Part shown: one piece after another, positions 52,773-61,113 of the stretch
How positions within the stretch are numbered: the first letter of the stretch is position 1
Layout: every line of letters starts with the position of its first letter
Source of the DNA: Verrucomicrobiota bacterium
GTDB lineage: Bacteria > Verrucomicrobiota > Verrucomicrobiia > Chthoniobacterales > JAFAMB01
Direction: 5' to 3'
DNA: 62,327 nucleotides
Assembly: GCA_019247695.1 (NCBI GenBank)
Contig: JAFBAP010000027.1
Coordinates: 1 to 62,327, forward strand
Notes under the pieces: generated by a model
What the model was told of the DNA's origin: nothing
What the model saw: the letters and a program-made list of their open reading frames with translations, nothing else
The model's database searches: none
Program-made: the position numbers and the translations under genes

Positions 52773-53909
52773 TTAGGGAATCAGCAGAATCTTGAGCGAT
52801 TTTTCGCCCTTCTTCATCATCTCCAAGCCTTTCTCGTATTCCTCGAGCGGCAACTGGTGGGTAACAACGCCTTCGGTCGGCAGTTTGCCGTTGGCGATGC
52901 CGTCGATGACGAACGGGTAGCAGTACGGTCCGAGGTGCACCCCCAGGATGTCCAACTGTTTGCGATCTGAAATGATGCTCCAGTCGACCGTCACGTCGTG
53001 CGAAAAGACGCTGAACTCCACGAAGCGGCCCAGTTTGCGGATCATCTGCAATCCCTGCACCACCGCGTTAGGGTGACCCGTGGCTTCGATGTAGATGTCG
53101 CAGCCGTAGCCGCCGGTCATGTCTTTGACGATCTGGACGACGTCGTCTTTCAACGGATTGAGCACGACGTCGGCCCCGAATTTTTTGGCTAACTCCAGCC
53201 GCTCGGGTTTGGTGTCCATGACCACCAACTTCTTCGGGTTCCGCAGCCTGGCGGCCCCTACCATTCCCAGGCCGAGCGTTCCCGCCCCGGCCAGCACGAC
53301 GGTATCGTCCCAGCCGATGTCGGCCCGTTTGACGCACCAGGCCGAGCAGGCGTAAGGCTCGATCAAAATGGCTTTCTCCAACGGCAAATCCTGCGGCACC
53401 TGATGATTGATGCCCTCCTTGGGGTAGCGCATGTACTCGGCAAACCCGCCGTTAACGTTGTTCTGAAAACCGTAGACGTCGTGGCGCTCGCACATCCAGT
53501 ACTCGCCCCGCTTGCAAAAACGACAATCCCAACACGGCACGATCTGCTCGGAAATGAGCCGGTCCCCAACTTTGACCTCGCCCTTTCGGGCCACGTTCTC
53601 ACCAACCTCAACCACCCAGCCCACGAATTCGTGACCCGGGATCATGGGGGCTTTGATGTAAGCGGGCTGGCCGCCGCCGCCCCAGAAGGATTCGGCCCCC
53701 ACGTAGCTCTTGATGTCTCCCGCGCAGATGCCGCAGGCTTCGACCTTGACGATGATGTCATCGGCGCCGGCCCGCGGCACCGGCACCGTCTCGAGCCGGT
53801 AGTCGCCGGGGGCATAGGCGACGACGGCCCGCATGGTTTCCGGCAATTGCGCGGGTGGGGTGGTGGAACGGGGTGCCGTTTGGGGAAGGGTATCAGTGGA
53901 CGCACTCAT
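52773..53909 (-). CDS. Zinc-dependent tetritol dehydrogenase (EltD-like MDR)
   Basis: A 378-residue medium-chain dehydrogenase. Structural and catalytic zinc ligands are visible (EACGICAGDIKSYVG, IPGHEFVGWVVEV, CWDCRFCKRGEYWMCERHD) and the NAD site is in VVLAGAGTLGLGMVGAARL. The stretches SEQIVPCWDCRFCKRGEY and HDVTVDWSIISDRKQLDIL resemble what I recall of erythritol/L-threitol dehydrogenase EltD of Mycobacterium smegmatis. It should oxidise a tetritol to erythrulose. It sits between the transporter ATPases and the isomerase and kinase genes. Confidence 0.9.
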   Translation of the reverse strand: MSASTDTLPQTAPRSTTPPAQLPETMRAVVAYAPGDYRLETVPVPRAGADDIIVKVEACGICAGDIKSYVGAESFWGGGGQPAYIKAPMIPGHEFVGWVVEVGENVARKGEVKVGDRLISEQIVPCWDCRFCKRGEYWMCERHDVYGFQNNVNGGFAEYMRYPKEGINHQVPQDLPLEKAILIEPYACSAWCVKRADIGWDDTVVLAGAGTLGLGMVGAARLRNPKKLVVMDTKPERLELAKKFGADVVLNPLKDDVVQIVKDMTGGYGCDIYIEATGHPNAVVQGLQMIRKLGRFVEFSVFSHDVTVDWSIISDRKQLDILGVHLGPYCYPFVIDGIANGKLPTEGVVTHQLPLEEYEKGLEMMKKGEKSLKILLIP

Positions 53910-53987
53910 GGGTGATCGATCCTCGGTTGGTAAAAAGTTAGTCTGGTCTCTCGTGAGGCAGCAAGGGGCGATAAACGTTGTCAGGAG

Positions 53988-55073
53988 TCAGGCAATCAAA
54001 CGCTCGCCCGACTCGGCATCAAAAAGGTTGAGATCTTCATCGCGGAACGCCAGATGCACTTTGCTGCCGGGCCGGTAACGATTCGTGACCGGCATGCTGG
54101 CCATCAGGAGCAACTCACCGTAGCGTACCCCTACCCGCGTTTCGTCCCCCAGGTTTTCGACGACCGTTACCGTGCCCGCCACGCTGGCGGGCAGCGCGGT
54201 GTCGCTGAGGCGAATACCCCACGGCCGCACCCCGAGTTTCACCTTCGTCCGCGTGCCCAGCGTGCGGCTCACCACGCCGGCAACCGGCAAGGCAAACTCG
54301 GTCCCGGGCACCACCAGGCGACCGTCCTCAACCTGGACCGCAAAAATGTTCATCGGCGGTTCACCCAGAAATCCCGCCACAAATTCGTTGGCCGGGTGAT
54401 TAAACACCGTCAACGGCGTGTCGAACTGTTGCAGCTTGCCGTCATTCAACACCGCAATACGATCGGCCAGCGCCATCGCTTCCAACTGGTCGTGGGTCAC
54501 AATGATGGTCGTAAACCCTTGTTCTTTGTGCAGGCGCTTGATCTCGGTGCGCATCTGCACCCGCAAGGCTGCGTCCAGGTGGCTCAACGGTTCGTCCAAC
54601 AGCAGCAAAGCCGGCCGGCGCACCAGTGCCCGGGCGATGTTGACTCGTTGCTTCTGGCCGCTGCTCAACGCCGCCGGTTTAAGCGCCAGCAGCTCTTCGA
54701 TCTGCAGGTAGCGGGCAATCTCGGTCACGCGCCGGTCGATCTCCTCCGGAGTGACTCCGTGCGCCTTCAAGTTGAACGCCAGGTTCTCCCGTACCGTCAA
54801 CGGCGGGTAAAGCGCATAGTTCTCAAAAGCCAGGCCGATGCCGCGATCCTTCGGGTGAACCGCGTTGATCACCCGGTCCCCGATCATCATTTGCCCCTCG
54901 GTAACTGTTTCCAGGCCCGCCAGCATTCGCAAGGTGGTCGACTTGCCGCATCCCGAGGGCCCCAGCAGGGCAATGAATTCGCCGTCACCGCACGCCAGGT
55001 TCAAGTCGTCCACGGCCCGCGGCGTGTTCGGGTTGTACTGCTTGACCACATTCTTTAAAGTTAATTTAGCCAC
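53988..55073 (-). CDS. ABC transporter ATPase, MalK/UgpC type, second copy
   Basis: A 361-residue importer ATPase. Walker A is GPSGCGKST near residue 38, Q-loop and signature LSSGQKQRVNIARAL, Walker B LLLLDEPLSHLDAAL, then a C-terminal TOBE-like regulatory domain (about 240-350). It overlaps the stop of the other ATPase gene by 8 bases. Two distinct ATPases in one operon suggest a heterodimeric nucleotide-binding pair, as in the GlpS/GlpT glycerol importer. Confidence 0.92.
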   Translation of the reverse strand: MAKLTLKNVVKQYNPNTPRAVDDLNLACGDGEFIALLGPSGCGKSTTLRMLAGLETVTEGQMMIGDRVINAVHPKDRGIGLAFENYALYPPLTVRENLAFNLKAHGVTPEEIDRRVTEIARYLQIEELLALKPAALSSGQKQRVNIARALVRRPALLLLDEPLSHLDAALRVQMRTEIKRLHKEQGFTTIIVTHDQLEAMALADRIAVLNDGKLQQFDTPLTVFNHPANEFVAGFLGEPPMNIFAVQVEDGRLVVPGTEFALPVAGVVSRTLGTRTKVKLGVRPWGIRLSDTALPASVAGTVTVVENLGDETRVGVRYGELLLMASMPVTNRYRPGSKVHLAFRDEDLNLFDAESGERLIA

Positions 55074-56217
55074 GGGCTACCTCCCCTTGGGGCTCTTCCG
55101 AACGCGCGACAAACGCCTGGCTGTCGCCGTCGAAAACCATCAAGGCTCGAGGGTCGATGGCCACGCGAATCGGCTGGTCCAGCTCAAACTTCAAATGCCC
55201 GTCGATCAAGGCGCGAATCCGGCTGCCTTCAAACGTCTCCACCGTCAGCACCGATTTGGCGCCGAGCGGTTCGAAGCTGTAGACCGTGCCACCCAGGGCG
55301 CGCGCTTCGCCGTCGGTCACGACCCGTACATCGGCCGGCCGGAAGCCCAGCCGTACCTTCCGGTTGCCGCTGCTGCGTTGTTGCAGGACCCGTGCCGTGC
55401 TGGCCGGCAGCAGCAGTGCCGCCGCACCCCCCAGAATCTCGGCTTCCAGCTGCGTGCCGCCGCCGCCGGCACGCAAGGTACCATCCAGCAGGTTGACTTC
55501 CGGGTCGCCGAACAATCTCGCCACCAGGGTGCTGGCCGGCCGGAAATAGACCTCATCCGGCGGTCCTACCTGCTGGATGCGCCCCTGGTCGATTACCACG
55601 ATGCGGTCGCCCAGGCTCATTGCTTCCAGGTAGTCGTGCGTCACGTACAACGTCGTGGTCCCGAGCTGGCTGCGCATCTCCTTGAGTTCGGCCCGCATCG
55701 AATGCCGCAACTTCGCATCCAGATGGCTCAGCGGTTCGTCCAGCAGAAAAATGTGCGGCTTGCGCACCAGCGCCCGGCCCAGAGCGGTGCGCTGCCGCTG
55801 CCCGTTGCTCAACGCCGTGATCTGCCGCTGCAGCAGGTGGTCGATCTTCATCATCTTCGCGTACTGCGTCACCCGCGCTTTGACTTCCTCCTCGGGCAGC
55901 TTGAACTTCGGGCTGCGCAACGGGAATGCCATGTTGTCAAAGACGTTCAACTGCGGGTAGAGCGCGTAACTTTCAAACACCATGGCCACGTTCCGATCCG
56001 CAGGCTCCAGGCCCCCGATGTCGCGCCCGGCGATTTTGACGCTGCCCCGCTGCGGCGTCACGATACCCGCGATCAGGTTCAACGTCGTCGTCTTGCCGGC
56101 GCCGGCCGGCCCGAACATCGCCACAAATTCCTTGTCGGCGATGCGCAATGACAAGTCTTCAACCCCGCGTCGTTTGCCGTACCACTTCGTCAACGCCTGC
56201 AGTTCCACATCCGCCAT
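55066..56217 (-). CDS. ABC transporter ATPase, MalK/UgpC type, first copy
   Basis: A 383-residue importer ATPase. Walker A GPAGAGKTTTLNLIAG, signature LSNGQRQRTALGRALV, Walker B FLLDEPLSHLDAKL, D-loop and H-loop (LYVTHDYLEAMSLGDRI) are present, followed by a regulatory domain. The Walker A variant GPAGAGKTT and signature LSNGQ differ from its neighbour, so the two are diverged, not a recent duplication. It follows the MalG-type permease gene by 30 bases. Confidence 0.92.
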   Translation of the reverse strand: MADVELQALTKWYGKRRGVEDLSLRIADKEFVAMFGPAGAGKTTTLNLIAGIVTPQRGSVKIAGRDIGGLEPADRNVAMVFESYALYPQLNVFDNMAFPLRSPKFKLPEEEVKARVTQYAKMMKIDHLLQRQITALSNGQRQRTALGRALVRKPHIFLLDEPLSHLDAKLRHSMRAELKEMRSQLGTTTLYVTHDYLEAMSLGDRIVVIDQGRIQQVGPPDEVYFRPASTLVARLFGDPEVNLLDGTLRAGGGGTQLEAEILGGAAALLLPASTARVLQQRSSGNRKVRLGFRPADVRVVTDGEARALGGTVYSFEPLGAKSVLTVETFEGSRIRALIDGHLKFELDQPIRVAIDPRALMVFDGDSQAFVARSEEPQGEVARG

Positions 56218-56247
56218 AAGCTTTCTACCTGTGCTCCCCCTTGGCTT

Positions 56248-57090
56248 CTAACCTTTGACTGCGCCGAACGACAACCCACGCACCAAGTGCTTTTGGATCA
56301 GCAACGCCAGGATCACTTCCGGCAATGCGCAGATGAGGGCCGCAGTCGCCACCCAGCCGTAATGGACCGTATCGGAGGCCAGAAATCGGGTCATCGATAC
56401 CGTCGAGGTCTGGGTCTTCCCGCCGCCGAGCAGGAGCGCAAAAGTGAAGGCGTTCCAACAGAAGATAAAACACAACAGCGCGGCGGCTACCAAGCCGGGT
56501 TTGATCAACGGCAGCAGCATTTTTAAGAACACCTGCCACCAGCTGTAGCCGTCCAGTTGCGCTGCGGATTCCATGTCGTGCGAGAGGTCCTCGAAGAACC
56601 CGCGCAAGATCCAGATCAACAATGGCAGGCTGATCAACTGGTAGACCCAGATCATGCCCAGGTAACTGTCGATGAGGTGTAAGCGCTGGTAGATCAAGTA
56701 CAGCGGTATGATGACCAGGATCTCGGGCGCAAATTTGAACGACAGGAACGTGAAGGCGATGTCCTCCTTGCCTTTAAAGTCGAAGCGCCCCAGCGCGTAA
56801 GCCGCCGGCACCCCCACCAGCAGTGACAACGCCACCGCCAGGCAGCTGATCACCAGGTTGTTCCACAAGGTAGCTAAAAAATCCGCTTGGCTAAGCACCG
56901 CGTGGAAGTTGCTCAACGTCGGATGGAAAAAGAAGGTGGTGGTAAACATCTCGTTGTCCGGCTTAAAGGCCAGGATCACCATCCAGATGAGCGGAAAAAG
57001 TGCGAACAGTGCGTAGAGGATCAGCAACAGGTATTTGAGCGCGGTGCCTATTGAAGCGAGCACGGCGTTGTTGCCTCCTTTCTCGTTCAT
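56248..57090 (-). CDS. ABC transporter permease, MalG type
   Basis: A 280-residue permease with six membrane segments. The cytoplasmic EAA-type loop is MESAAQLDGYSWWQVFLKMLLPLIKPGL, where the ATPase docks. LFPLIWMVILAFKPDNEMF near the start is typical of MalG-type subunits. It begins one base after the MalF-type gene ends, so they are translationally linked. Confidence 0.93.
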   Translation of the reverse strand: MNEKGGNNAVLASIGTALKYLLLILYALFALFPLIWMVILAFKPDNEMFTTTFFFHPTLSNFHAVLSQADFLATLWNNLVISCLAVALSLLVGVPAAYALGRFDFKGKEDIAFTFLSFKFAPEILVIIPLYLIYQRLHLIDSYLGMIWVYQLISLPLLIWILRGFFEDLSHDMESAAQLDGYSWWQVFLKMLLPLIKPGLVAAALLCFIFCWNAFTFALLLGGGKTQTSTVSMTRFLASDTVHYGWVATAALICALPEVILALLIQKHLVRGLSFGAVKG

Positions 57091-57091
57091 A

Positions 57092-58051
57092 TTACACGGC
57101 CCCTGAAGAGATTTTCTGCGCTTTACGCCAAAAGCCGATCAGCACGAAGCAGACCGCGTAAATCAGCGCCCATAAAAACAGCAGCATCGGGATGCTGCCC
57201 GACAAGTTATAAAAGGGAAAGGCTTGGTTGTAGGCTCCGATCGACACACTCAGCGTCCGGTCGCCCGGCCCTCCTTTGGTTGAAGCGAAGATGATGGCGA
57301 ACTCCTGCAGCGAGGTCATCAGGCGGAACACCAGCGCAATCAGCATCACCGGCGAGAGCATCGGCAAGGTCAGGTTGCGGAACACAAACCAGGCCGAGCC
57401 TCCATCGATCAGGGCCGCTTCGTACGGTGACTTGGGCAACGAGCGTAAGCCCGCCAGCACCAGGATCACCACAAAGGGCGTGTAAATCCAGACATCGATT
57501 AAAATCACCGAAAACAGGGCGAAATTCGGGTCAGCGCTCCACCTGAAATCTCGCAACCCGATCCAGCCCAACGGGAAACGCAAAATGCCGACGGACGGGT
57601 TGGTCATCAGTTGCCAGACCAATGCCCCGATGACCGGTGCGATCATCAACGGAAAGATGAGCACGAGGCGTAAGAACTTCGACAGCCAGTTCTCCTCGTT
57701 GAGGAGCAACGCGATGCCCAGCCCCAGGAGCATTTCGACCGCGGTCGAAAAAAAGGCGTACAACAACGTCACGGTGACCGAGTGCCAAAAGTCGCTGCTG
57801 GTGAACGTGTCAATGAAGTTCTGGACGCCTATCAGGTTGAACTCCGAGCTGCGCAGCGTCAGGTCGGTGAACGAGTAAAAGATGGCGATGATAAACGGGA
57901 TCAGGATGCCGATGGTCAGCAGGAAGGCAGGTGCCAGCACCAGGTAGGGTCGCAAGGCCTTGCGCTGCGCGTAACGTTTGCCCGATTCGGACAGGTCGGA
58001 TTCAGGTGGCGCGACCGGCCGCTCCGGAGGGGTGGTGACGGCGTGGCTCAT
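57092..58051 (-). CDS. ABC transporter permease, MalF type
   Basis: A 319-residue permease with an N-terminal cytoplasmic tail (1-30) and about six membrane segments. The EAA loop is SPYEAALIDGGSAWFVFRNLTLPMLSPVM. It pairs with the MalG-type permease. Between it and the binding-protein gene lies a strong hairpin with a U-tract (58103-58146) that should reduce permease expression relative to the binding protein. Confidence 0.93.
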   Translation of the reverse strand: MSHAVTTPPERPVAPPESDLSESGKRYAQRKALRPYLVLAPAFLLTIGILIPFIIAIFYSFTDLTLRSSEFNLIGVQNFIDTFTSSDFWHSVTVTLLYAFFSTAVEMLLGLGIALLLNEENWLSKFLRLVLIFPLMIAPVIGALVWQLMTNPSVGILRFPLGWIGLRDFRWSADPNFALFSVILIDVWIYTPFVVILVLAGLRSLPKSPYEAALIDGGSAWFVFRNLTLPMLSPVMLIALVFRLMTSLQEFAIIFASTKGGPGDRTLSVSIGAYNQAFPFYNLSGSIPMLLFLWALIYAVCFVLIGFWRKAQKISSGAV

Positions 58052-58102
58052 GACAAAGGAAGCTCGCGGCTGGAAGGCTTGACGGGTTTAAAAAAGAGCC
58101 GC

Positions 58103-58146
58103 AAAAAAACCGGGCGGCCCGCACGCGCACACGGACCGCCCGGCCG
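58103..58146 (-). terminator. Intrinsic terminator/attenuator between binding protein and permease genes
   Basis: On the minus strand a stem formed by GGCCGGGCGGTCCG and CGGGCCGCCCGG (10-11 pairs, loop about 13 bases) is followed at once by seven T residues. Another T-rich run lies a few bases on. Its position just after the binding-protein stop suggests partial termination or RNA processing that lets the binding protein be made in excess. Confidence 0.75.
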
Positions 58147-58154
58147 GACTCAGC

Positions 58155-59576
58155 TCATTGCGAGGCTTGGGCCACTGCGGCCTCCGGCGCCTGCGTCGAC
58201 TGAGTCAACTTCAGCTTGGACGTGTCGCGCGTGATGCGCTTGGCCAGATCCTTGAGCGCGCTGGCCGGGTCGGCCCCCGACAGCACGATTTTTTGGAGCG
58301 TCGCCGCCCAGTCGGTCGTTGACTGAATAAAATACGGCTGGGGAGTAAACTTGATGCTGGTGTTCGCAATGGTTTTCTGGAAGCTGTCCACGTAACCCAC
58401 GTACTTGGACAGCCGGTCCTTGAATTGCTGGTTATCCCAGATGGATTTACGCGCCGGGTCGACCGTTTTGGCGTTGAGCGCCGCCCACAGCTCAAACTCC
58501 GGCCCGGTGAAATATTGCATGAAGAGCCAGGCGGCCTTCTTGTTTTTCGAAGTGGCGTTCATGCCCAATTGCCAGACCCATTCGTTTGACTGCGGCTGTT
58601 GTCCCGCCTTCATCACCGGAGTCGGGGCCACGGCAAGGTTACCCGATTGACTCGTGCTGCCCGGCACGTTTTGGAAAAAGCCGTTGATATCGGCATCCCA
58701 CAGGATCGCCGCTTTGCCCGCTCCCAGGTCCGCGCCGCACTGGTACCAGGTGTAGTTCGACCAGGCCGGCGGCCCGCCCTGTTTGACCATGTCGGCGAAC
58801 TTGCGCGTCACCTCGATCGCCTCAGCCGAATCCATGGCCGCGACCAGCTTTCCGTCCTTGACCGCAAAGTCCTTCGCGCCGGCGGTTGAATAGATGGACA
58901 TGTAGCCGGGGTGGATGGTCGCCCAATTGCGCGTGCCGCGCACCGCTACCCCGTAGGAGCCCGGCCCGTTCCAGCCTTTCAGCTTCGTTGCCAGTTCGAT
59001 CAGTTCATCAAGTGTCTGGGGAGGGGTGAGACCTTTCTCGTCAAAGTACTTCTTGTTGTAGATCAGGCTGTACATTTCAAAACCGAGCGGCACGGAGTAC
59101 AACGAGCCTGTCCCGGGCAGCGAACCTGCCTTGAGATTCCACTTCCCCCCGGCGAACACGCCCTCCAGGAAGTCTTGCGGGTTATAGTCCGGGCTGGTCA
59201 CGGTGGAATCGTCTAAGTACTTGTCCAGCGGTTCCATGCGGTTGGAGCTGGAATAGTCCCACATCTGGTAGACGCCGGTCATGAACACGTCGGGCACGCC
59301 ACTGCTGGCCGACAGGTTTGTGGTCACCTTATCGAAGTAGTTTTCTTCGGGGGTGATTTCGTACGACACATCGATGCCCGTCAATTCCTTGAACTGCGCC
59401 AGGCGCTGGATGATGGCGTCGGCGTAGGGGTGCTGGTTGAACGCCACCGTGATTTTGGTGCCGGAAGCCTGTTTCCAGTCAAAGCCGGCGGCTCGGACCC
59501 GGGCGCCGGGTGCCAAGCCAGCGGCGCAGAAGGCCGCGGCAATCAATAGACTCACTTTGGGGGAACGCATTCTCAT
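58155..59576 (-). CDS. ABC transporter substrate-binding protein, family 1
   Basis: A 473-residue periplasmic binding protein with signal peptide (VSLLIAAAFCAAGLAPGARVRA) and MalE/UgpB-like blocks: ITVAFNQHPYADAIIQRLAQF, ELTGIDVSYEITPEENYFDKVTT, DVFMTGVYQMWDYSS, WLFMQYFTGPEFELWAALN. It is the first gene of the operon at 50511-59576 and probably binds a polyol, given the enzymes encoded downstream. A strong stem-loop follows its stop. Confidence 0.92.
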   Translation of the reverse strand: MRMRSPKVSLLIAAAFCAAGLAPGARVRAAGFDWKQASGTKITVAFNQHPYADAIIQRLAQFKELTGIDVSYEITPEENYFDKVTTNLSASSGVPDVFMTGVYQMWDYSSSNRMEPLDKYLDDSTVTSPDYNPQDFLEGVFAGGKWNLKAGSLPGTGSLYSVPLGFEMYSLIYNKKYFDEKGLTPPQTLDELIELATKLKGWNGPGSYGVAVRGTRNWATIHPGYMSIYSTAGAKDFAVKDGKLVAAMDSAEAIEVTRKFADMVKQGGPPAWSNYTWYQCGADLGAGKAAILWDADINGFFQNVPGSTSQSGNLAVAPTPVMKAGQQPQSNEWVWQLGMNATSKNKKAAWLFMQYFTGPEFELWAALNAKTVDPARKSIWDNQQFKDRLSKYVGYVDSFQKTIANTSIKFTPQPYFIQSTTDWAATLQKIVLSGADPASALKDLAKRITRDTSKLKLTQSTQAPEAAVAQASQ

Positions 59577-59667
59577 ATTAGCTGATGGATCGGGAGAACC
59601 GTGGGTTCAGGTTTGGGTGGTTAGAGGTAAACGAGGACTGCCGAAAACTTTAGCTCGGTGACGTTTG

Positions 59668-59907
59668 TTAGATCGACCGTGGCCGGAGCGGAATGGAATC
59701 GCCGGGTGTGACCGGGTGCCGCGGATCAATCACCGCCCAGCATGTGTGCTCCGTCTCGACATCGCAAGCGCTCATCGTGCCGAGCTGATCCAGCTCAAAA
59801 TCACCAACGTCGTGTTTGCCCTGCCACCTCAGGTTTACCCGGACTTCCCGGCCCGGACCGAACTGGTGCACGCTCACCACGAGCGCCGTATCCGTACTGG
59901 TCTCCAT
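59668..59907 (-). CDS. Hypothetical protein, 79 residues
   Basis: A small frame just upstream of the binding-protein gene on the same strand. Composition is protein-like, with beta-type alternation (TALVVSVHQFGPGREVRVNLRW). No motif recognised, no clear ribosome binding site and antisense frames overlap. It might be the tail end of a larger decayed gene. Confidence 0.3.
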   Translation of the reverse strand: METSTDTALVVSVHQFGPGREVRVNLRWQGKHDVGDFELDQLGTMSACDVETEHTCWAVIDPRHPVTPGDSIPLRPRSI

Positions 59908-60374
59908 AGGGGCAGTGTCAAATTGTGATTCTAACAGGTTTTTTGTGCGCTGGGAAATACCCTGGCCGCATCTGCACTCCACCCAGAGCCGCGTGCACGC
60001 TGAGACCAAGATGGACAGAGGAGGCCTGGCCGCCGGTCAGCCGGTTAACCCGACCACCGTTTTCCTCGGGAGAGCACATGTCTGTTAGGGGAATAAAGAG
60101 CGCTTACGCACCTTTTCATCGAGCCGGCGCAGGCGTCAAGTTGATTGTTTTTCAAATAAAACCGGTTGCGATGCGCTGACAAAAAGAGGTGCGGCAGAAG
60201 CGGACAAGAGCACACGAAGTGTTGCGCAAGCTCAGCTGCAGGTAGCTGAGGCTACACAGATTTACACAGAGCCATGCATAAGTTCGCATAGTGACGCGGA
60301 GTTCTGCATAGACGCGCGGCGCGAGCCGGCCGAACGAACCCATCCGGGGCCGGTGGTCGTGCGGCATCTCCAGG
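59908..60374. other. Intergenic region upstream of the tetritol operon
   Basis: About 470 bases without a supported gene. It holds a small degenerate repeat (ACACAGATTTACACAGAGCC, about 60255-60275, with GTTCGCATAGTGACGCGG nearby). I cannot point to a promoter or operator with confidence. Confidence 0.5.
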
Positions 60375-60611
60375 TCAGTCATCCTCTGCAACCACCACCC
60401 GCACCTGCGCCTCTTGCAGCGCGACGGCCCTCAGGCGTGATTCCCTTCTGTGGTCCGGCCCGCGGATCGTGAACCCGCCCGCCACGACGGCACCGCCGTA
60501 GGTTCGGGTGATGAGCCCGCGGCGCGCCATAGAGTCCAGATCCCGGCGGACGGTGTAGCCGGAAACGTTCAGGTGGCTGGCGAGTTCGGTGACCCTCGTC
60601 TGGCCGTGCTC
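60375..60611 (-). pseudogene. DeoR-family regulator remnant (winged-helix part only)
   Basis: Translating 60611 down to 60375 gives a perfect DeoR-type HTH: TRVTELASHLNVSGYTVRRD, DSMARRGLITRTYGGAVV. The frame is preceded at once by a stop and has no start codon in reach, and after VVAGGF it lacks the effector domain and ends in TGA. So only about 78 codons remain. It lies upstream of the tetritol operon on the same strand and is likely a broken regulator of it. Confidence 0.75.
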
Positions 60612-60836
60612 TCACTTCAGATCTTTGGAAAATGATTTTTGTTCAAAAATAAAATCTTTTGTAAAGGTGCGTCCGTGCACCAGCCCTTGTGGACATGCCG
60701 GTCCCCGGGTGTCGATGCCCCGGAGGAAAGACTGCGCTTGATCAGCCGTCTCCGGACACGGAAGGCGCCGGGAGAGCGCACCGGTCCAACCCGGTTTACG
60801 CGCGGGTGGAAGCGCCTCATATCATTCAAACACTTA

Positions 60837-61062
60837 TTCCGGTAGAATATCGGCTCAGGGGGGCGCAGGATGATGCTTCGTACCTTGAATGGCTCTTAGG
60901 CCCAACGGGCCCGCAGACCTTAGCCCAGGGTTCCACCCCTCTGGCATTTAATTAAGGGCGGCAGGCCGGGCGTGGCCTTCGTCCCGCAGGGACGGCTGAG
61001 GTTGCACCCCTTCCCAGGATGGTTGGGCCTAGACTGTTTATACGGTCTTATAGGTGTAAAGC
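60837..61062. repeat. Dispersed repeat cluster beside the IS element
   Basis: Contains an inverted A-type fragment with head (about 60837-60911, TAGGCCCAACGGGCC), the CATTTAATTAAGGGCGGC module (60948-60965), CGTCCCGCAGGGACGG, and a C-type tail with head fragment (61021-61062: GGTTGGGCCTAGACTG and TATACGGTCTTATAGGTG). The stretch 60612-60836 has an AT-rich start and otherwise nothing identifiable. Confidence 0.75.
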
Positions 61063-61113
61063 TCGCAGGGAACCTCAACGCCCGGGGAACTGCCCGCACA
61101 GACACTAATACGG

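Noticed and set aside
60612-60836. Missing N-terminus of the DeoR remnant in the adjacent AT-rich segment
   Set aside because: A frame ending just before the remnant reads QKILFLNKNHFPKI but is in another frame with a stop, and similarity is too weak to claim a simple frameshift.
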